Origin: Anastatus disparis
Lineage: Eukaryota; Arthropoda; Insecta; Hymenoptera; Eupelmidae
Assembly: GCA_017163975.1 (NCBI GenBank)
Contig: JAFFSR010000309.1
Span: 62,001-126,000 of the forward strand
Length of the DNA stretch: 64,000 nucleotides
Direction of reading: 5' to 3'
Below, piece by piece: positions 1 to 11,513 of the stretch (the first letter of the stretch is position 1; the number at the start of each line of letters is the position of its first letter). The notes under the pieces are model-generated. The model was not told the DNA's origin. It saw only the letters and a list, made by a program, of their open reading frames with translations, and did no database searches. Made by a program: the position numbers and the translations under genes.

Positions 1-324
1 CAACTTTAGCAAAAAATGAAGAGAAAGCCGCATCTCGTAATAAAAAAAGCAATATTTTCTGTGATAAGAAAGAATTAATTTTATTGCTTCGTTTTCAAGA
101 AAACCTTGAAAAACTTAAATCATAGAGGTTAGGGTGGACAATTTGGTTTTTCAAGGTTTTCTTGAGAACAAAGTAATAAAATTAATTTTTTCTTATCAAA
201 GAAAATATTGCTTTTTTTGATACAAGATGCGGCTTTCTCTTCATTTTTTGATAAAGTTATTAGTTTTTGTAAAAAAAACATTTCTTTGATTAGAAAAGGA
301 CAGAGATACGTGACCTCCTCTTAA
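1..324. mobile_element. Partial TTAA fold-back MITE (GAGGAGGTC family), cut by the window start
   Basis: The segment is largely self-complementary: the AAGAGAAAGCCGCATCT stretch near position 20 returns inverted near 225-240, and the CAAGAAAACCTTGAAAAA motif near 100 returns inverted near 150. It closes with GACCTCCTCTTAA, with TTAA at 321-324. A complete relative lies at 45228-45616 with the same arms, so the missing outer part of this copy lies upstream of the window. There is no coding capacity. The TTAA end suggests mobilisation by a piggyBac- or Kolobok-type transposase (inference). Confidence 0.8.
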
Positions 325-1130
325 GTGGAATATTACCGTTACTCGCCAAATTCAACAAGGCGTTTGCTGCATGTGTAGCGTCATTCATTTTTTGTTTTTG
401 ACTACACGGTACTAAAACGTAATTATATGTGTATCAATAATTACTTAATTCTGTTAAAACTACGTTCAACTTTTAAAAGAAAACGCGTAAATCAATCAAA
501 AGCAACTCTTGATGGGCTTTTCCTTTTTCGCGTCTTACGCGCTTTATTAGATTCTTCGTAGCGCAACCGTTTTCTTTCGAATTCCACGAATCCACGTACG
601 CGTTTTACACCAGTATGGCTTCCGAACTGTTCACAACTCGTTTATTGTTCATTAACACTTTTCGTTCACAATCCGTTTATTGTTCAATCTTACTTTTTAT
701 TCACAATCCTTTTATTATTCAGTATCGCTTTTTGTTCACTATCCGTTTATTATTCAGTATCGCTTTTTGTTCACTATCCCACTTCTGAATTTGTTAGAAA
801 CCTTAACTTCTATTTTCTAACTTAATTAATCAATAACAATCATCAAACACATGTCAGGATTAATTAAAGAGTTTTTATTAAATATTCACAAATAGATGTA
901 TAATTCATATTTGAACAAAGGTTGATACAATAAGCAAAAGTCGATACAATTAGCAAAGGACGACCCGCTCGTCTCAACAGACTCTACCTTTCGCTTTCTC
1001 TCGTGCTCTCGACCTATCTTCTTCGAGTCTCGCGTTTGTCTCTCTATCCTGCGCGCTTACACGACTCTTTCCTATTCTACACTGTTGCCAAATCGCCAAT
1101 TGCGTCACACACTATAAGTCCCGCCAATAT
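325..1130. other. Unassigned AT-rich DNA with a short 35-bp tandem repeat
   Basis: I see no gene here. About four copies of a 35-bp unit resembling CACTATCCGTTTATTATTCA lie at about 634-780, with the last copies nearly identical. The stretch 480-620 is richer in CG dinucleotides than its surroundings but carries no recognisable promoter or reading frame. Confidence 0.6.
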
Positions 1131-1157
1131 TTAAATTAATATTATAATTCTATAATA

Positions 1158-1431
1158 AATATATCATTATAATACGCTCTTATTATACTTTTATTATAGC
1201 ACACTATAGATTATAATTCATAAAAATAAAACAAATATAATTCTAGAAAATAAAAAATTAAATTACACAATCAATCACATCACTGATGATAATTCATTAA
1301 ATAAACCATCAATATATCATAATACGTTCTTATTATACTCTTATTATAACAAATTATAGATTATAATTCATAAAAATAAAACAAATATAATGCTAAAAAA
1401 TAAATTAAATTACACAATCAATCACATCACA
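1158..1431. repeat. Two-copy direct repeat of about 125 bp
   Basis: The segment at about 1158-1283 is repeated at about 1311-1431. Both copies hold the order TTATTATAC, TAGATTATAATTCATAAAA, AAACAAATATAAT and TACACAATCAATCACATCAC. A handful of substitutions separates them. It is non-coding and of unknown origin. Confidence 0.75.
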
Positions 1432-1489
1432 CATTCTAACTTTTTATAACAAAAAGTATTATTTACAAAATTTTTCTATGATACATATG

Positions 1490-1660
1490 AGAAAGTCGAT
1501 GTTTATAACCGATGAATAGAACAGGATAGACTATAATACATATAAAAGAAAGAGAGAGAGAGCAAATGTTGTAACCGATGAATTGAAAAAAATAGACTAA
1601 AATATACATGAAAGAAAGAGAGAGAGAGAGAGTTGACGCTTATAACCGGTAAACAGAAAA
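1490..1660. repeat. Purine-rich minisatellite, unit about 70 bp, with GA runs
   Basis: Three imperfect units each contain TATAACCGATGAA or a close variant, followed by GATAGACTA and ending in a run of GAGAGA (near 1550 and 1615). The third unit is truncated near 1660. It is simple tandem repetition with no reading frame. Confidence 0.65.
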
Positions 1661-1789
1661 GGATAAGCGTATATACTCCCCACTCTTAAAACGCACGAAA
1701 GAGACTCGAGAACAGAAAAATAAGTCGGAGCGTGCCGGCCTGAAAGCATAAATTTTTACTGCTTGCGTTCGGCCATTAATGACGTGTTT

Positions 1790-3530
1790 TTAGCCGGGGT
1801 ATGAGAAAAAATTCCCTTATGCATCTCGTTAACGGGATGTCGGAGCTGAAGCAAGCAAGTTTTGCTTTTTTTTATTTTATCAATATCTTTTTAAATTCAT
1901 AAATTAAACAAATATAATGAATTGTCCGTACTAAAGCTATATTAATACAATAATTTTTGTTAGAATAAAAAATCATTTGGACTTGTTATTTTTTTATGAG
2001 TTTGGATTGGAAATTAGATATAAAACTCGATAAACCTATCCTTAAAATACGATACATTGAAAGTTTTTATCATAACTTAATATGTAAAATATTTTGGTGG
2101 ATTTCTTGAGTTGTCCGCACTAGAGTTTAATCTTACAAATTTTTTCTTTATAGTAAAAAAATTTGATTAAACGCATCGTTTATTTATAAGTTAGGATTGG
2201 AAATATTATTAGAAGGCGGGCAGCTTCGTCATGCTCTTAACGGGATGTTGAAGTTGTTGGAATCGATTTTTGCTTTTTTTATTTCATTGATATCTTTTTA
2301 AATTCACTATTTGAAGAAAAATATAATGACTTATCTGCGTTAAAGCTAAGGTAAAAGTGCCAATGGATGGCCGTCTAAGGACATGTGATAGATTAAAACT
2401 GTAGCAAATAATAAATAAAAAAAAATTTGCTGACAAAAGATAAATATTTTGAAATATTACTTCATTTTCTGTCATTTGTAGAAAGAAATAATTAGTTTAA
2501 TGAAATTTAAAAAAAGATATGTCGATAAATATTTAATATGCACATGTACTAATACTTGAGCCAGCAAAATCGGGATGTCCAAGTGTCCAAAAATTCTGGT
2601 ACTAGTGACTGGTATTTATTTTTTCACGTAATAAATATTTTTTTCTTTAGCTTTTAACTTTGCCTAAAGATTAGAAATTGAATAATTTTAGTTAATTAGA
2701 ATATTGCAAAAGTAATTTTTATAAGTAATAGAAAAAAAGATATTGTAGAAATATTCTAATAGTATATAATTCTTCAATATACTAATTATATGATTTAAGT
2801 TGATACGGATAAATAATAATTTGAACATAAGTTTGATGACATAAATTTTTTTATTCTAAAATTATGCAACAATCAATAAATATTTACATTATAATTTCAT
2901 TATGATTTTATATTCATATTTAAAATCGAAGTTGAAATTTTATTTAAATTATTTAAACTATTAAAGTATTATTAGGAAAATCAGTATTTTTTATTGTAAT
3001 TACTTTTTTTGTTTTATTTTTTTGATTTGAAGATCTATTGACAAGAAAATTATAAAAAAAATTTCTTCGATGATGTGCTCCAAAAACATTTTTTAACCGT
3101 GCAATGCCAAGTATTCAGACACAAAATATAAGGAAAATCAAGCCTTTATCCAATGGATGGCCATATGGCCATGTACCAGACGTGTAAAATTTAAAAGTAT
3201 AAATGCGTGCTAGTAAATGTGAACTAATAATTATAATAAAAAATATTCTTAAATGATCTATTTTTCATTATTTACACATAAGAAATATAGTATAAATGAT
3301 AATAAACATTTAAGTTGTACAAATAAACTTAAAATTGAATTTTTATTACCTTACTCCGAAACGGACTTTCCTTACCAAACCGGTAAGAAAAGCATGGACA
3401 TTCGTCCAGACTGAAAATTGGAGGATAAAAATCACTTTTTTTATAAATAAAATCATATTAAATGAAGCTAAATTTATTTAAAATAATATTTTATATTGCT
3501 GCAGGTCTTATTCTGCGCTATAATTTTAAA
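1790..3530. other. Diverged repeat remnants, no gene seen
   Basis: Two diverged copies of one block occur near 1815-1945 and 2225-2350; both include TTAACGGGATGT, then TTTTGCTTTTTTTATTT, then TATCTTTTTAAATTCA. A third weak relative lies near 4850-4925. A CAATGGATGGCC motif occurs near 2360 and again near 3152. These look like old copies of one dispersed element. The rest is AT-rich and unassigned. Confidence 0.5.
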
Positions 3531-3532
3531 AT

Positions 3533-3665
3533 TAATAGTATATTACGCAACGAGTGCGTAAAATATGTGATTATCGCACGAGTCGGTTTTGTCGCCCGAG
3601 CGCAGCGAGGGCAACAAATGAGACGAGTGCGATGATCACTTTACGCATTAGTTGCGTATATTATT
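3533..3665. repeat. GC-rich hairpin with GCGTAA arms
   Basis: The block opens with TATATTACGCAACGAGTGCG and closes with CACTTTACGCATTAGTTGCG, its approximate inverse. The loop region contains CGCCCGAGCGCAGCGAGGGC, which is itself self-complementary. The form is a small fold-back element or hairpin end of a larger one. The 20-bp array at 4508-4626 uses the same TTTTACGCACGCT vocabulary and may belong to the same element. Confidence 0.6.
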
Positions 3666-3764
3666 TTTTCTAACAAGTGCGCAAAATTCTAAGAATTACA
3701 AACTTGCGTCTGTGATAGCATGTACAATCTTCTTCGAAGGCTATCAAGATTGTAAGAGGTAGTC

Positions 3765-3840
3765 GAGGTCGGGGCGCAGGACGGGGTCCAGGGGCGGAGC
3801 CCCAGTGGGGGTTCGGGGGGGCAGCGCCCCCCCGCCTCCA
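3765..3840. repeat. Short GC-rich palindromic island
   Basis: Against an AT-rich background this stretch is almost all G and C, with nested inverted pieces such as GGGGCGGAGCCCC and GGGGGGGCAGCGCCCCCCC. It contains no reading frame. Such motifs are common at hairpin ends of repeats, but I cannot name the family. Confidence 0.5.
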
Positions 3841-3941
3841 AAAGAATAAATAATATTACTAATATAAAAATAAAATTAATAAAACCATCAACGGCAAGCC
3901 GGAGTAGAACCTGATATCGACCGAGTAAAAATTGAGTTGTT

Positions 3942-4217
3942 TGTTATTTACTCAAGTATTAATCGGTGTATCTTCAAATTAAAAGTTGAGCGCAATAGAT
4001 ATTATTATTATGAACATCTATGCACAAGAAAAAAAAAATCTACCGCTTTGTTTTTGAGAAAAGTAAGTAACGCCAAAGTTTTTTCGCGTTACTTACTTTT
4101 CTCAAAAACAAAGCGATAGATTTTTTTCTTCTTGTGCATAAATATTTGTAATAATAATATCTATTGCGCTCAACTTTTAATTTGCAGATTCACCGATTAA
4201 TACTTGAGTAAATAACA
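3942..4217. mobile_element. Palindromic MITE (TTATTTACTCAAGTATTAAT ends)
   Basis: The two halves are near-perfect inverse copies meeting near 4079. The left half reads TTATTTACTCAAGTATTAAT then GTTGAGCGCAATAGATATTA, and the right half returns each inverted, with AAAAACAAAGCG stems close to the centre. A second copy of this family at 52782-53455 carries another MITE in its middle. The apparent 60-codon frame inside is an accident of the arm sequence. Confidence 0.85.
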
Positions 4218-4507
4218 AAAATCTTAGTTAGACAAGGATAGCTCTCAAATTAAAATTCCACGAAAATATATTATTAAAATAATAATTGAGAATTCCTCCC
4301 CCCTCTTTAAAACAATAAATAAGAAATTATTTAAATGATTGACTCTAAGATTAATTAATAAGAGAGTTCACGTATCGCGAAAAAAATTGTACATAGCACT
4401 TTAAAAGACCACCACAAGAGCTTTCAAATGAGATGTATAAATGTCTGTTATGATGTATAGTTCCTAAAATATAATACTTTAAAAATTAAAAAAATTTTTT
4501 TTAGATG

Positions 4508-4626
4508 AAATCATTTTACGCACGCTCAAATCATTTTACGCACGCTCAAATCATTTTACGCACGCTGAAATCATTTTACGCACGCTGAAATCATTTTACG
4601 CACGCTCGATTCATTTTACGCACGCT
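4508..4626. repeat. Six-copy 20-bp tandem repeat
   Basis: Units start at 4508, 4528, 4548, 4568, 4588 and 4608 and read AAATCATTTTACGCACGCT plus one variable base (C, C, G, G, C, then A). The sixth has ATT in place of AAT near its start. Within the first five units only that single position varies. Sequence after the array (TACGCAAACG, TTTTGCGCATGCCGTTAGAA) echoes the hairpin block at 3533-3700 in inverse. Confidence 0.9.
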
Positions 4627-5561
4627 AAACAAATGCGTCTCATAATATGATATTTTATGTACGCAAACGGGTACATGAAATCGAATTTTGCGCATGCCGT
4701 TAGAAAAAGAATTTTTTGACAGGTGGCCAGGTACTGGTCACCGACCGCTCGTTGGTACTCTTACCTTATATTAATACAATCATTTTTGTTAAAATACAAA
4801 ATCAGTTGAGCTTATTTTTTTATAAATTTTGAATGAAAATATTATTAGGAGGGAAGAACTACGTTGTGCTCTTAAGCGCTGCACTGAACTTAAACAAATC
4901 GAGGTTTTATGCTTATATTTTTTAATAAAATGATGATTATTGCTCTCAATACTGTACTTGATTGTTCTCCAGTGATCAAGAAAACAAACTGATTCAAATT
5001 TTACAATATAATTTTTTTATTAAGTGGTCAAAATAGCTATTTTTTAACATGTTTATCTCGTTAAGCGCTATAACTTTTAATTTAAATAAATAAATGTAAT
5101 TGTTCCATTAAAAAATTATCGAAAAGAACTTATCTTTCAAAATGAAATGTGTTAAGTTCAAATATTCATGGCAAATTTGTAGATAGAAGAAAAATAGTGA
5201 GCGCGTACAGCTGACATTCAATATCTCGATATCTAATAATCATTTTTCAAATTATTAAAAACGTATATAAATTTAATTTAAATTAGGATTCTTATATAAA
5301 TTGGATTTACTTTTTTATAATACAATTATAATAATTTAAATACATAGATTGTCAATAATTTTTTTTATACGTTTTTCAACAAAAAAAATCATAAATTGGT
5401 ATATAGCGGATATAAATACATAAGTATCACTAGATTTTTTACCTACACAATTCTCGGGAACCGCTTGGTACTAAGACTATTAATTTTTTTAAAAATATTT
5501 AAATATTAAATTTTGCTTCTCATTAACTTAGACTATTTTAAAAAATATTAACATTAGAAAA
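4627..5561. other. Unassigned AT-rich DNA
   Basis: I see no supportable gene, RNA or complete element. A short block near 4740-4870 is a diverged relative of the repeats near 1815 and 2225. The remainder is AT-rich without long open frames. Confidence 0.5.
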
Positions 5562-6071
5562 ATGTCTTCGAAAAATAATATTGATGGTAAAGATTATGTA
5601 TGCGGCAGGTGTTGTGTTTGTTAGAAAGATGCTGGTGAGTACATAGAAAAATATAATTCATGTATTCTATTATATCAAAAATATAATTTTATTGTATAAT
5701 TTATAATCATATTATATATTATAATTTTATTTTAAAGGATGGACACCAAGAACCCGGACAAAATATAATAAGGCTTTGGAGAGAAAAAAAAGAAGTACAA
5801 AGCAGTAACTTATCCCAAAATAGAGAAGATTTTTTAGATCGTTAGTGATTAAAACTGACGTATTTTTTGGAAAATCGTTGTATATTTTGTAATTCAAGTA
5901 TAAAAACGTTTTTAAATATTATTGTTTTACGAATTTCGTTATTACAATTGTAAAAAATCTTGTAAATAATTTTTTTAGCTCGACCATCATGGATTTGAGC
6001 TGCAGAAGCTGAAAAAAGAGCAAAAAAGGATAAATTGGGCTCCAACTGCAACCCAAAAATTAAAAAAATAA
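5562..6071 (+). pseudogene. Tiny spliced reading frame with a cysteine cluster, broken by one stop
   Basis: An ATG at 5562 opens a frame through a cysteine cluster (CGRCCVC) to a donor GTGAGT at 5635. An acceptor TTTTATTTTAAAG at 5737 restores the same frame through a basic stretch (TRTKYNKALERKKRS) to a stop at 5806-5808. A TAG interrupts the cluster near residue 21. A further possible exon follows an acceptor TTTTTTTAG at 5970-5978 and is lysine-rich, ending at 6071. The sense of both exons around consensus splice sites suggests a decayed real gene, probably from a transposable element. I do not recognise the family. Confidence 0.3.
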
Positions 6072-6234
6072 AAATACTGCCATATTATTATATAAAATAT
6101 CATAATTTTTATTGTTTGTTAATACAATATTTACAAAATATCATGTTTCATGGAAATTATTTATATTTCATAAAGTCCTAAAATAAAACTTTAAAACATT
6201 AATACAAAATTTCAACTTTATGATGAGACAACAT

Positions 6235-7708
6235 TGTAACGTGCCCCCTTGTTGCCAAAAGGGGGTACGCAATACTTTATCTTATACCTAAGATTTAATA
6301 TTTTAAAGTTGTGAGATTAAGAATTTCACAGTTAAAAGTTTATGAATTTACTCTTATGTTACTACATTTTCTAGTTAATAATGCTAAATTGATTAGTTAC
6401 TATCAATAAAGAGAGAGAAAAGAGAAATTTATCGACTGGTTGTATTACTGTAGCGGTTTCCACTTCAAACGCGTGGGAATAATTTAAGTGTTAAAGAACT
6501 CAAATAAAGAAAAGATTTATAATTCAAATGGGAAAATCCTAAATGAATTTAAAACAATTTAACTGAGCTATCCGGGCTTAGTCATTTTATAAATTCAAGG
6601 AAACGGTTTGGAAAAGTGATCAAGGCCAAGAATCAATTGAGATATTATTGCAATTTGTGCTAACGTGAAAGAGTTTAGAGAGTTGATTCACGATTATAAA
6701 TCCAAATTCTTATCAATCTTGTTCAATGCACTAAAGTTTTAACATTGTTAGAAATCAAGCATTCTTATTTCAAAATTAATTACTACGCTGATTATCTTTA
6801 GTTTGATTAAAATTGATTAAAACAATTAATACTCTAGTCATTATTATGTTTCCACTTATCTGTATTTGCGCTGCTCCGTCGCTCTCCTCGGCAAATGAAC
6901 TCGGCTTTGCAGAAGAATCTTTCTAGTACGTCTATTGGAACCCTTAGCCGCGCATTTGATTAAATCATCCAAATTTTAAAGGTGAACTGGATTTCGACAT
7001 TTATAAAGTAATAGTCCAAATTAACACTAACTGAGTTTAAGACACGCTGGAATTTGAGTCTTAGGTAGTATCGTTTTAAATTATCGATTTAATAAAATAA
7101 TTCACCATTAGAAAAATGTTACTCATGTTTGAAATATTAACACAGAAAAATATGTCTAAAAACGATTTAAAATGTTACTCTTAATTTAACTGAAAATCGC
7201 GGGGGCTGGGGGTCCCACGAAGGACCCACCAGCCCGCTCTAGAACATTGCCCGGCGCGGAATGGTCATACGTAACTCTCTCTATTCTCTACGTTCTTCTC
7301 GAGCGCAAAAAGGGGAGAGAGCTTTTTACAGCTATCCTTCAAACAATTAGCAGAGAGAGTTGTGTCTATTCGTGCACTCTCTCTCTAACTCATTGCTTGA
7401 AGATGCTCCCCTTCTTTCACCCATTCCCTACCTCAGCCTCAACCCTGCAGATAGTAGAGACGGAGGAGGGAGAAATGAAGTCGCATTGGTTACTTGCTGT
7501 TCTCACGCTAGTTGGTCTGACGTAGTGACCACTCATCAAAGTTATTGTATTACTAAATGAATGTTAACGGTTTGAAATAATCTTTATCTTTTTATAATGT
7601 CAGCGAAAATGAACGTGCTCTGAGAAAGTTTTAGCACATTAATTTCTAAATTAATTTTAATAAAGTAAAAAAACAAAAATAAAGTTTTAATAATTTTGTC
7701 ACGCAGCA
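6235..7708 (-). mobile_element. LTR (1.47 kb) of a minus-strand LTR retrotransposon; looks like a 3' LTR
   Basis: The block starts TGTAACGTGCCCCC and ends CACGCAGCA, so it has TG...CA ends. A second copy lies at 59055-60551. Immediately to its right, on the minus strand, a purine-rich tract (AAGTAAGAGGGGG) abuts the LTR, as a polypurine tract abuts a 3' LTR. Next to that, minus-strand sequence resembling the acidic C-terminal end of Gypsy-type pol follows (TTGCCGAGGACGACAA). Only about 80 bp of internal sequence remains before the poly-G run. The open frames at 7247-7560 lie inside the LTR, recur in the other copy, and are not credible genes. Confidence 0.8.
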
Positions 7709-7801
7709 CCCCCTCTTACTTAAAAAAATTGTCGTCCTCGGCAATTATTATGCAGCCAGCATAATAGTTGCCTATACTTCTTTGGGGGGGGGGGGGGGGG
7801 G
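7709..7801 (-). mobile_element. Remnant of retrotransposon internal sequence with polypurine tract, ending in an 18-base G run
   Basis: The polypurine tract lies at 7709-7717 read on the minus strand. The remaining internal sequence is cut off by a run of 18 G residues at 7784-7801. A similar tract-plus-pol-end sequence without a matching LTR occurs near 37448-37485. The G run may be a repair scar or an assembly weakness. Confidence 0.5.
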
Positions 7802-8072
7802 TTGGAATAACAATTTGGTATTAAGATGTCAAATTTTAGTTTTGGAATAATTATTTAAATATTATTTGAATATTCACTGGTATGACTTTGAAAGTCATTA
7901 AAGTTTTTGCATTAATCAAGTAATTGATAAAATTGTAATTCAGCTATAATATTAAATAATTTTATGACCATATTTAATTATATTTCAGTTGTTTTGCAGT
8001 TGTAATGAAGGATAATATTTCATGTAAACAGTCCTGATTTCCTACTCTTTTTCTTATGAAATAATTGAAAGC

Positions 8073-10958
8073 ATGTTCAATTGTAAAAATTGTACTGTTA
8101 TTTTTGAGAGTATACTTCAATACAATCGTCATGAACGTCTTCAAAAAAATGAAAATGTTCCAATAATTTGTTTATATGAGGGGTGCTTACGTAACTATAA
8201 AAATTATAATACTTTTAGACAGCACATCTTTAGAAACCATAATACTGATGGTCAATACCTCTGTAAATTTCCATACTGTCAATATGAGTGTATAAAGCTG
8301 AGTATTCTACGGAAAGATTATCGTCAGCATGCTAAAGAGTCTGGAAATAATATTGTATATCCTTTTTGTACAGAAAAGCGAACTTTTACAAGTCTAAATA
8401 CTTTTTATTTTCACGTGTCCACGTGTCACAGAAGTATTCACGAAGAAGAAGAAGATAAAATGTATGAAATGAACAACTTATCGAAATTAAGTGAAAAGCC
8501 AAATATTGTTGCAACTTCTTCGACAGCTGAAAGTTCCACAATCAATAAAAGTATGAGTTCTATTATTACACATGGTAGTACAATACAATCTCAAACAAGG
8601 AATGAGAACAACATGGATGAAGTAGAGAATATATTGCATTTTCATAATCAGGGTAATAATGATAATTATTCAAAGGATCAAAACATGATTATTGATTTAA
8701 ATATAGATAATTATGAGACAGAAATGGATTTTCATTCCATAGAAAGCATTAATGAAATCCCTCATTCCAAAATTGATTTTATTAATTTCTCAAATACAAA
8801 TACAAAACTTGTACCAGAAGATGATGAAATAAAAATAAAGAAATTTGCTAATGATCATTTACAGCTATTAACAAAATATAATGCAATAGAGCCAACTGTA
8901 CAGCAAGTTGTGGATAATACTTGTTGTATAGTATAAAGAATAATTTTTAAATTTATTAGATGAAACAAACTTACAGGCAACTACAAAAGACAAAATTACA
9001 TATATGTTTACAAAATTCCTTGCATAGCGCGGTTCAAACATTTGATTCAGATATAGGTATCTTGAGGAGTACACATACTCGTAATAAGTACTATCGTAAA
9101 TCATTTAAGTATGTAGAACCAGTTGAAATTAATTTACAGTACAGCACAGGTGCATGTAGTGACTGTCATTATAGTTATGTTCCAGTTTTGAGCACACTCC
9201 AAGTTATGTTATCTGATGAAAATATTAGAAACTATTGTAAGTCAGCGCATTTGCACCTTCAAAAACAATGATTTTTTTATATTTGTGATGGGCAAGTGGT
9301 GAGAGAAAATGCATTTTTCAATAAACAGCAAAATACCTTAAGTTTACTCTTGTTTCAAAATGCTTTTGAGATTTGCAATCCTTTAGGAGCATCTAAAACA
9401 AAATTTAAGATTGTAGGCGTTTACATGATGTTAGACAATTCATCTTTGTATCTTCGTTCGAAAGTCAAAAATATTAAGTTAATTTTGCTTTGTCGTGAAA
9501 AATATATGAAAAAATTTCATTGGCATGAGATACTAAAAGCTTTAATAAAAGATCTAAAGCCACTAGAATCAAGCGGTATAGATATTACTATTGCAAATGA
9601 CAAAGTTAATTAAAAGGAGAGTATTGTCGCTGTTCTGGGAGATAACGTAGGTAGTCATCAAATTGGTGATTCTACTGGAAATTTCAGTTCTAGATAATAT
9701 TTTTGTCGCTATTGCGAGAAAACACTAAAAGAGTCTCATACTAATGTATTTCAGAAAAAAACATTTAGAACTGTACATGATTACAATGAATGTGTTTCTG
9801 AAGCCAAAAGAACTAGCAAAATGGTGAAAGGAATAAAAATTAATTCTCCTTTAAATGAATTAAAATATTACCATGTGTGTAATCCTGAATTTCCTCCGTG
9901 CATAGCACATGATTTGTTTGAAGGGATAGTGCCATATGATCTTTTTTTAGCAATTAAATATTTTATTAGAAAAGGTTGGTTTAAACACCAATTATTTAAT
10001 TTTCGTATTAATGATATTAGGTTGTTAGGAAAAAGTGAATACATTCCAGAGTTAAAAAAAACGTAACAACACCAAAATTAACTGGTACTGCTAATCAAAT
10101 CCGTAAATTAGTATTAATCTTTCCAGTAGCAATTGCAGACCGAGTTAAAAACTTTGAAGACAAAGTTTGGAAAATGGTTCTTACTTTAAGAGAAATGTGC
10201 ATAATGATTTGTGCTCCAGCTGTATCATTTGGACAAATTGCTAAATTGGACATGATGATTAAAAGGTATTTACAACAAAGACTTGACTGTTTTCCAAATG
10301 TAAAATTAAGGCCTAAACATAAATTTATGAAACACTATTCTCAACTTATGGAAAAGTTTGGTCCTCTAAAAAATTTATCTACTCTTAGATTTGAAAGTAA
10401 ACATTCGTATTTTAAAGATTTTGTTAAACACACAAAGAATTATAATAACGTTTCCCAAACTTTGGCAGAAAGACATGAACTATTGCAGTGTTCATCTGAC
10501 AATCACTATGATTCATTAGCATTGCCTTCGAAACCAGTAAGCTATACTTCCTCCAAATTAGAAAAAGACGTTTACCTTGCGGTTAATCATTTTTGTTCAC
10601 AAAAAAACATTACCATTAAATATATATGGAAAGAAGTATTATTCAGAGGTGTAACATATAAACAAGGTATGACTGTCTGTATTAACAAGAATATTTATGG
10701 TAATTTCATCATATGCAAAATTAAATTAATTTTTATAAAGACACTGATATTTTTTTTGTTGGAGACACTAATGAAATAGTTTTTGTTCCTGAAGTAGGAG
10801 TATATGAGATTACACAATATCACGATGAAGAAAATCATTCGTTGTTATTATCATTTTTTCCTTATTCTGCTTTAATATGTCCTTATCTATTACTAGACTT
10901 TAAAATTAAATCACATCCAGTTTACGTAATGAAATATACTCCATTCGATGATGCGTAA
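8073..10958 (+). pseudogene. Broken C2H2 zinc-finger / transposase-like gene
   Basis: The first frame (8073-8936) encodes several C2H2-like fingers in its first 120 residues; the clearest is C-x4-C-x12-H-x4-H at about residues 34-57. An acidic, asparagine-rich stretch follows. After a shift to the next frame, 8960-10066 continues as one frame broken by stops at about 9269, 9611 and near 9694. It includes DGQVVRENAFF, GDNVGSHQIG and AHDLFEGIVPYDL. Another shift near 10060 leads to 10174-10779 (RFESKHSYFKDF, NNVSQTLAERHELL), and a final one-base shift leads to a stop at 10958. Multi-copy insect and fish proteins with this order of finger domain and HDLFEG-type motif are transposon-derived, as I recall them. 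I infer a dead transposase-like gene but do not name the superfamily. No flanking inverted repeats were found. Confidence 0.75.
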
Positions 10959-11220
10959 AAATCCTGTTGATATATCAACATTTTCAAGCATGGTAAAAAA
11001 GGAGTTTTTACAATTATTGTACAATAGTTATTATAATTATGAAACTAAAATATAAACAATTTGTTGAAGATCTTGAAATTTCCTAGCTTATTTTTAATAA
11101 GTAAATATCTCAGACACCTTATATGTGAAGGTTAAAGTTTATAATAATACATTGAATTATTTTTTAAATAAAATCTTAATGGTTTTTATATTAAAAGACA
11201 AATATTACAAGAATTTAAAT

Positions 11221-11377
11221 TTGTCATAAAAATGAAGATATTAAGCGCATTAAATGAAAATTCTAAATGTTTTTTTTGTTTGTATAACAACCACATATAT
11301 ATTGTCGTTGTTATACAAAGAAAAAAAACATTTAGAATTTTCATTTAATGCGCTTAATATCTTCATTTTTATGACAA
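11221..11377. mobile_element. Palindromic MITE
   Basis: The left arm TTGTCATAAAAATGAAGATA returns inverted as TATCTTCATTTTTATGACAA at the right end. The inner stem ATTAAGCGCATTAAATGAAA is also perfectly mirrored around a loop near 11285-11315. It has no coding capacity. It lies just behind the dead zinc-finger/transposase-like gene but shares no sequence with it that I can see. Confidence 0.85.
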
Positions 11378-11513
11378 TATATATATATATATAGTATTGC
11401 ATTTCAACTTTTTATAATACTATTAGGTTCACAAATAGGTTGTAATCTTACATCACCTAATATCACTATCGCAATACCTTACATTTATAATATTAATATT
11501 TTAAAAATAATAT

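Noticed and set aside
4508..4626. CRISPR array
   Set aside because: The 20-bp units are directly adjacent with no unique spacers, and the genome is eukaryotic.
7247..7560. 92- and 66-codon frames conserved between two places in the window
   Set aside because: Both copies lie inside 1.5-kb LTRs, which explains the conservation. No domain or codon signal supports a gene.
7784..7801. Poly-G run as a biological signal
   Set aside because: It could be a polypurine-like scar or an assembly weakness, and nothing around it lets me decide.
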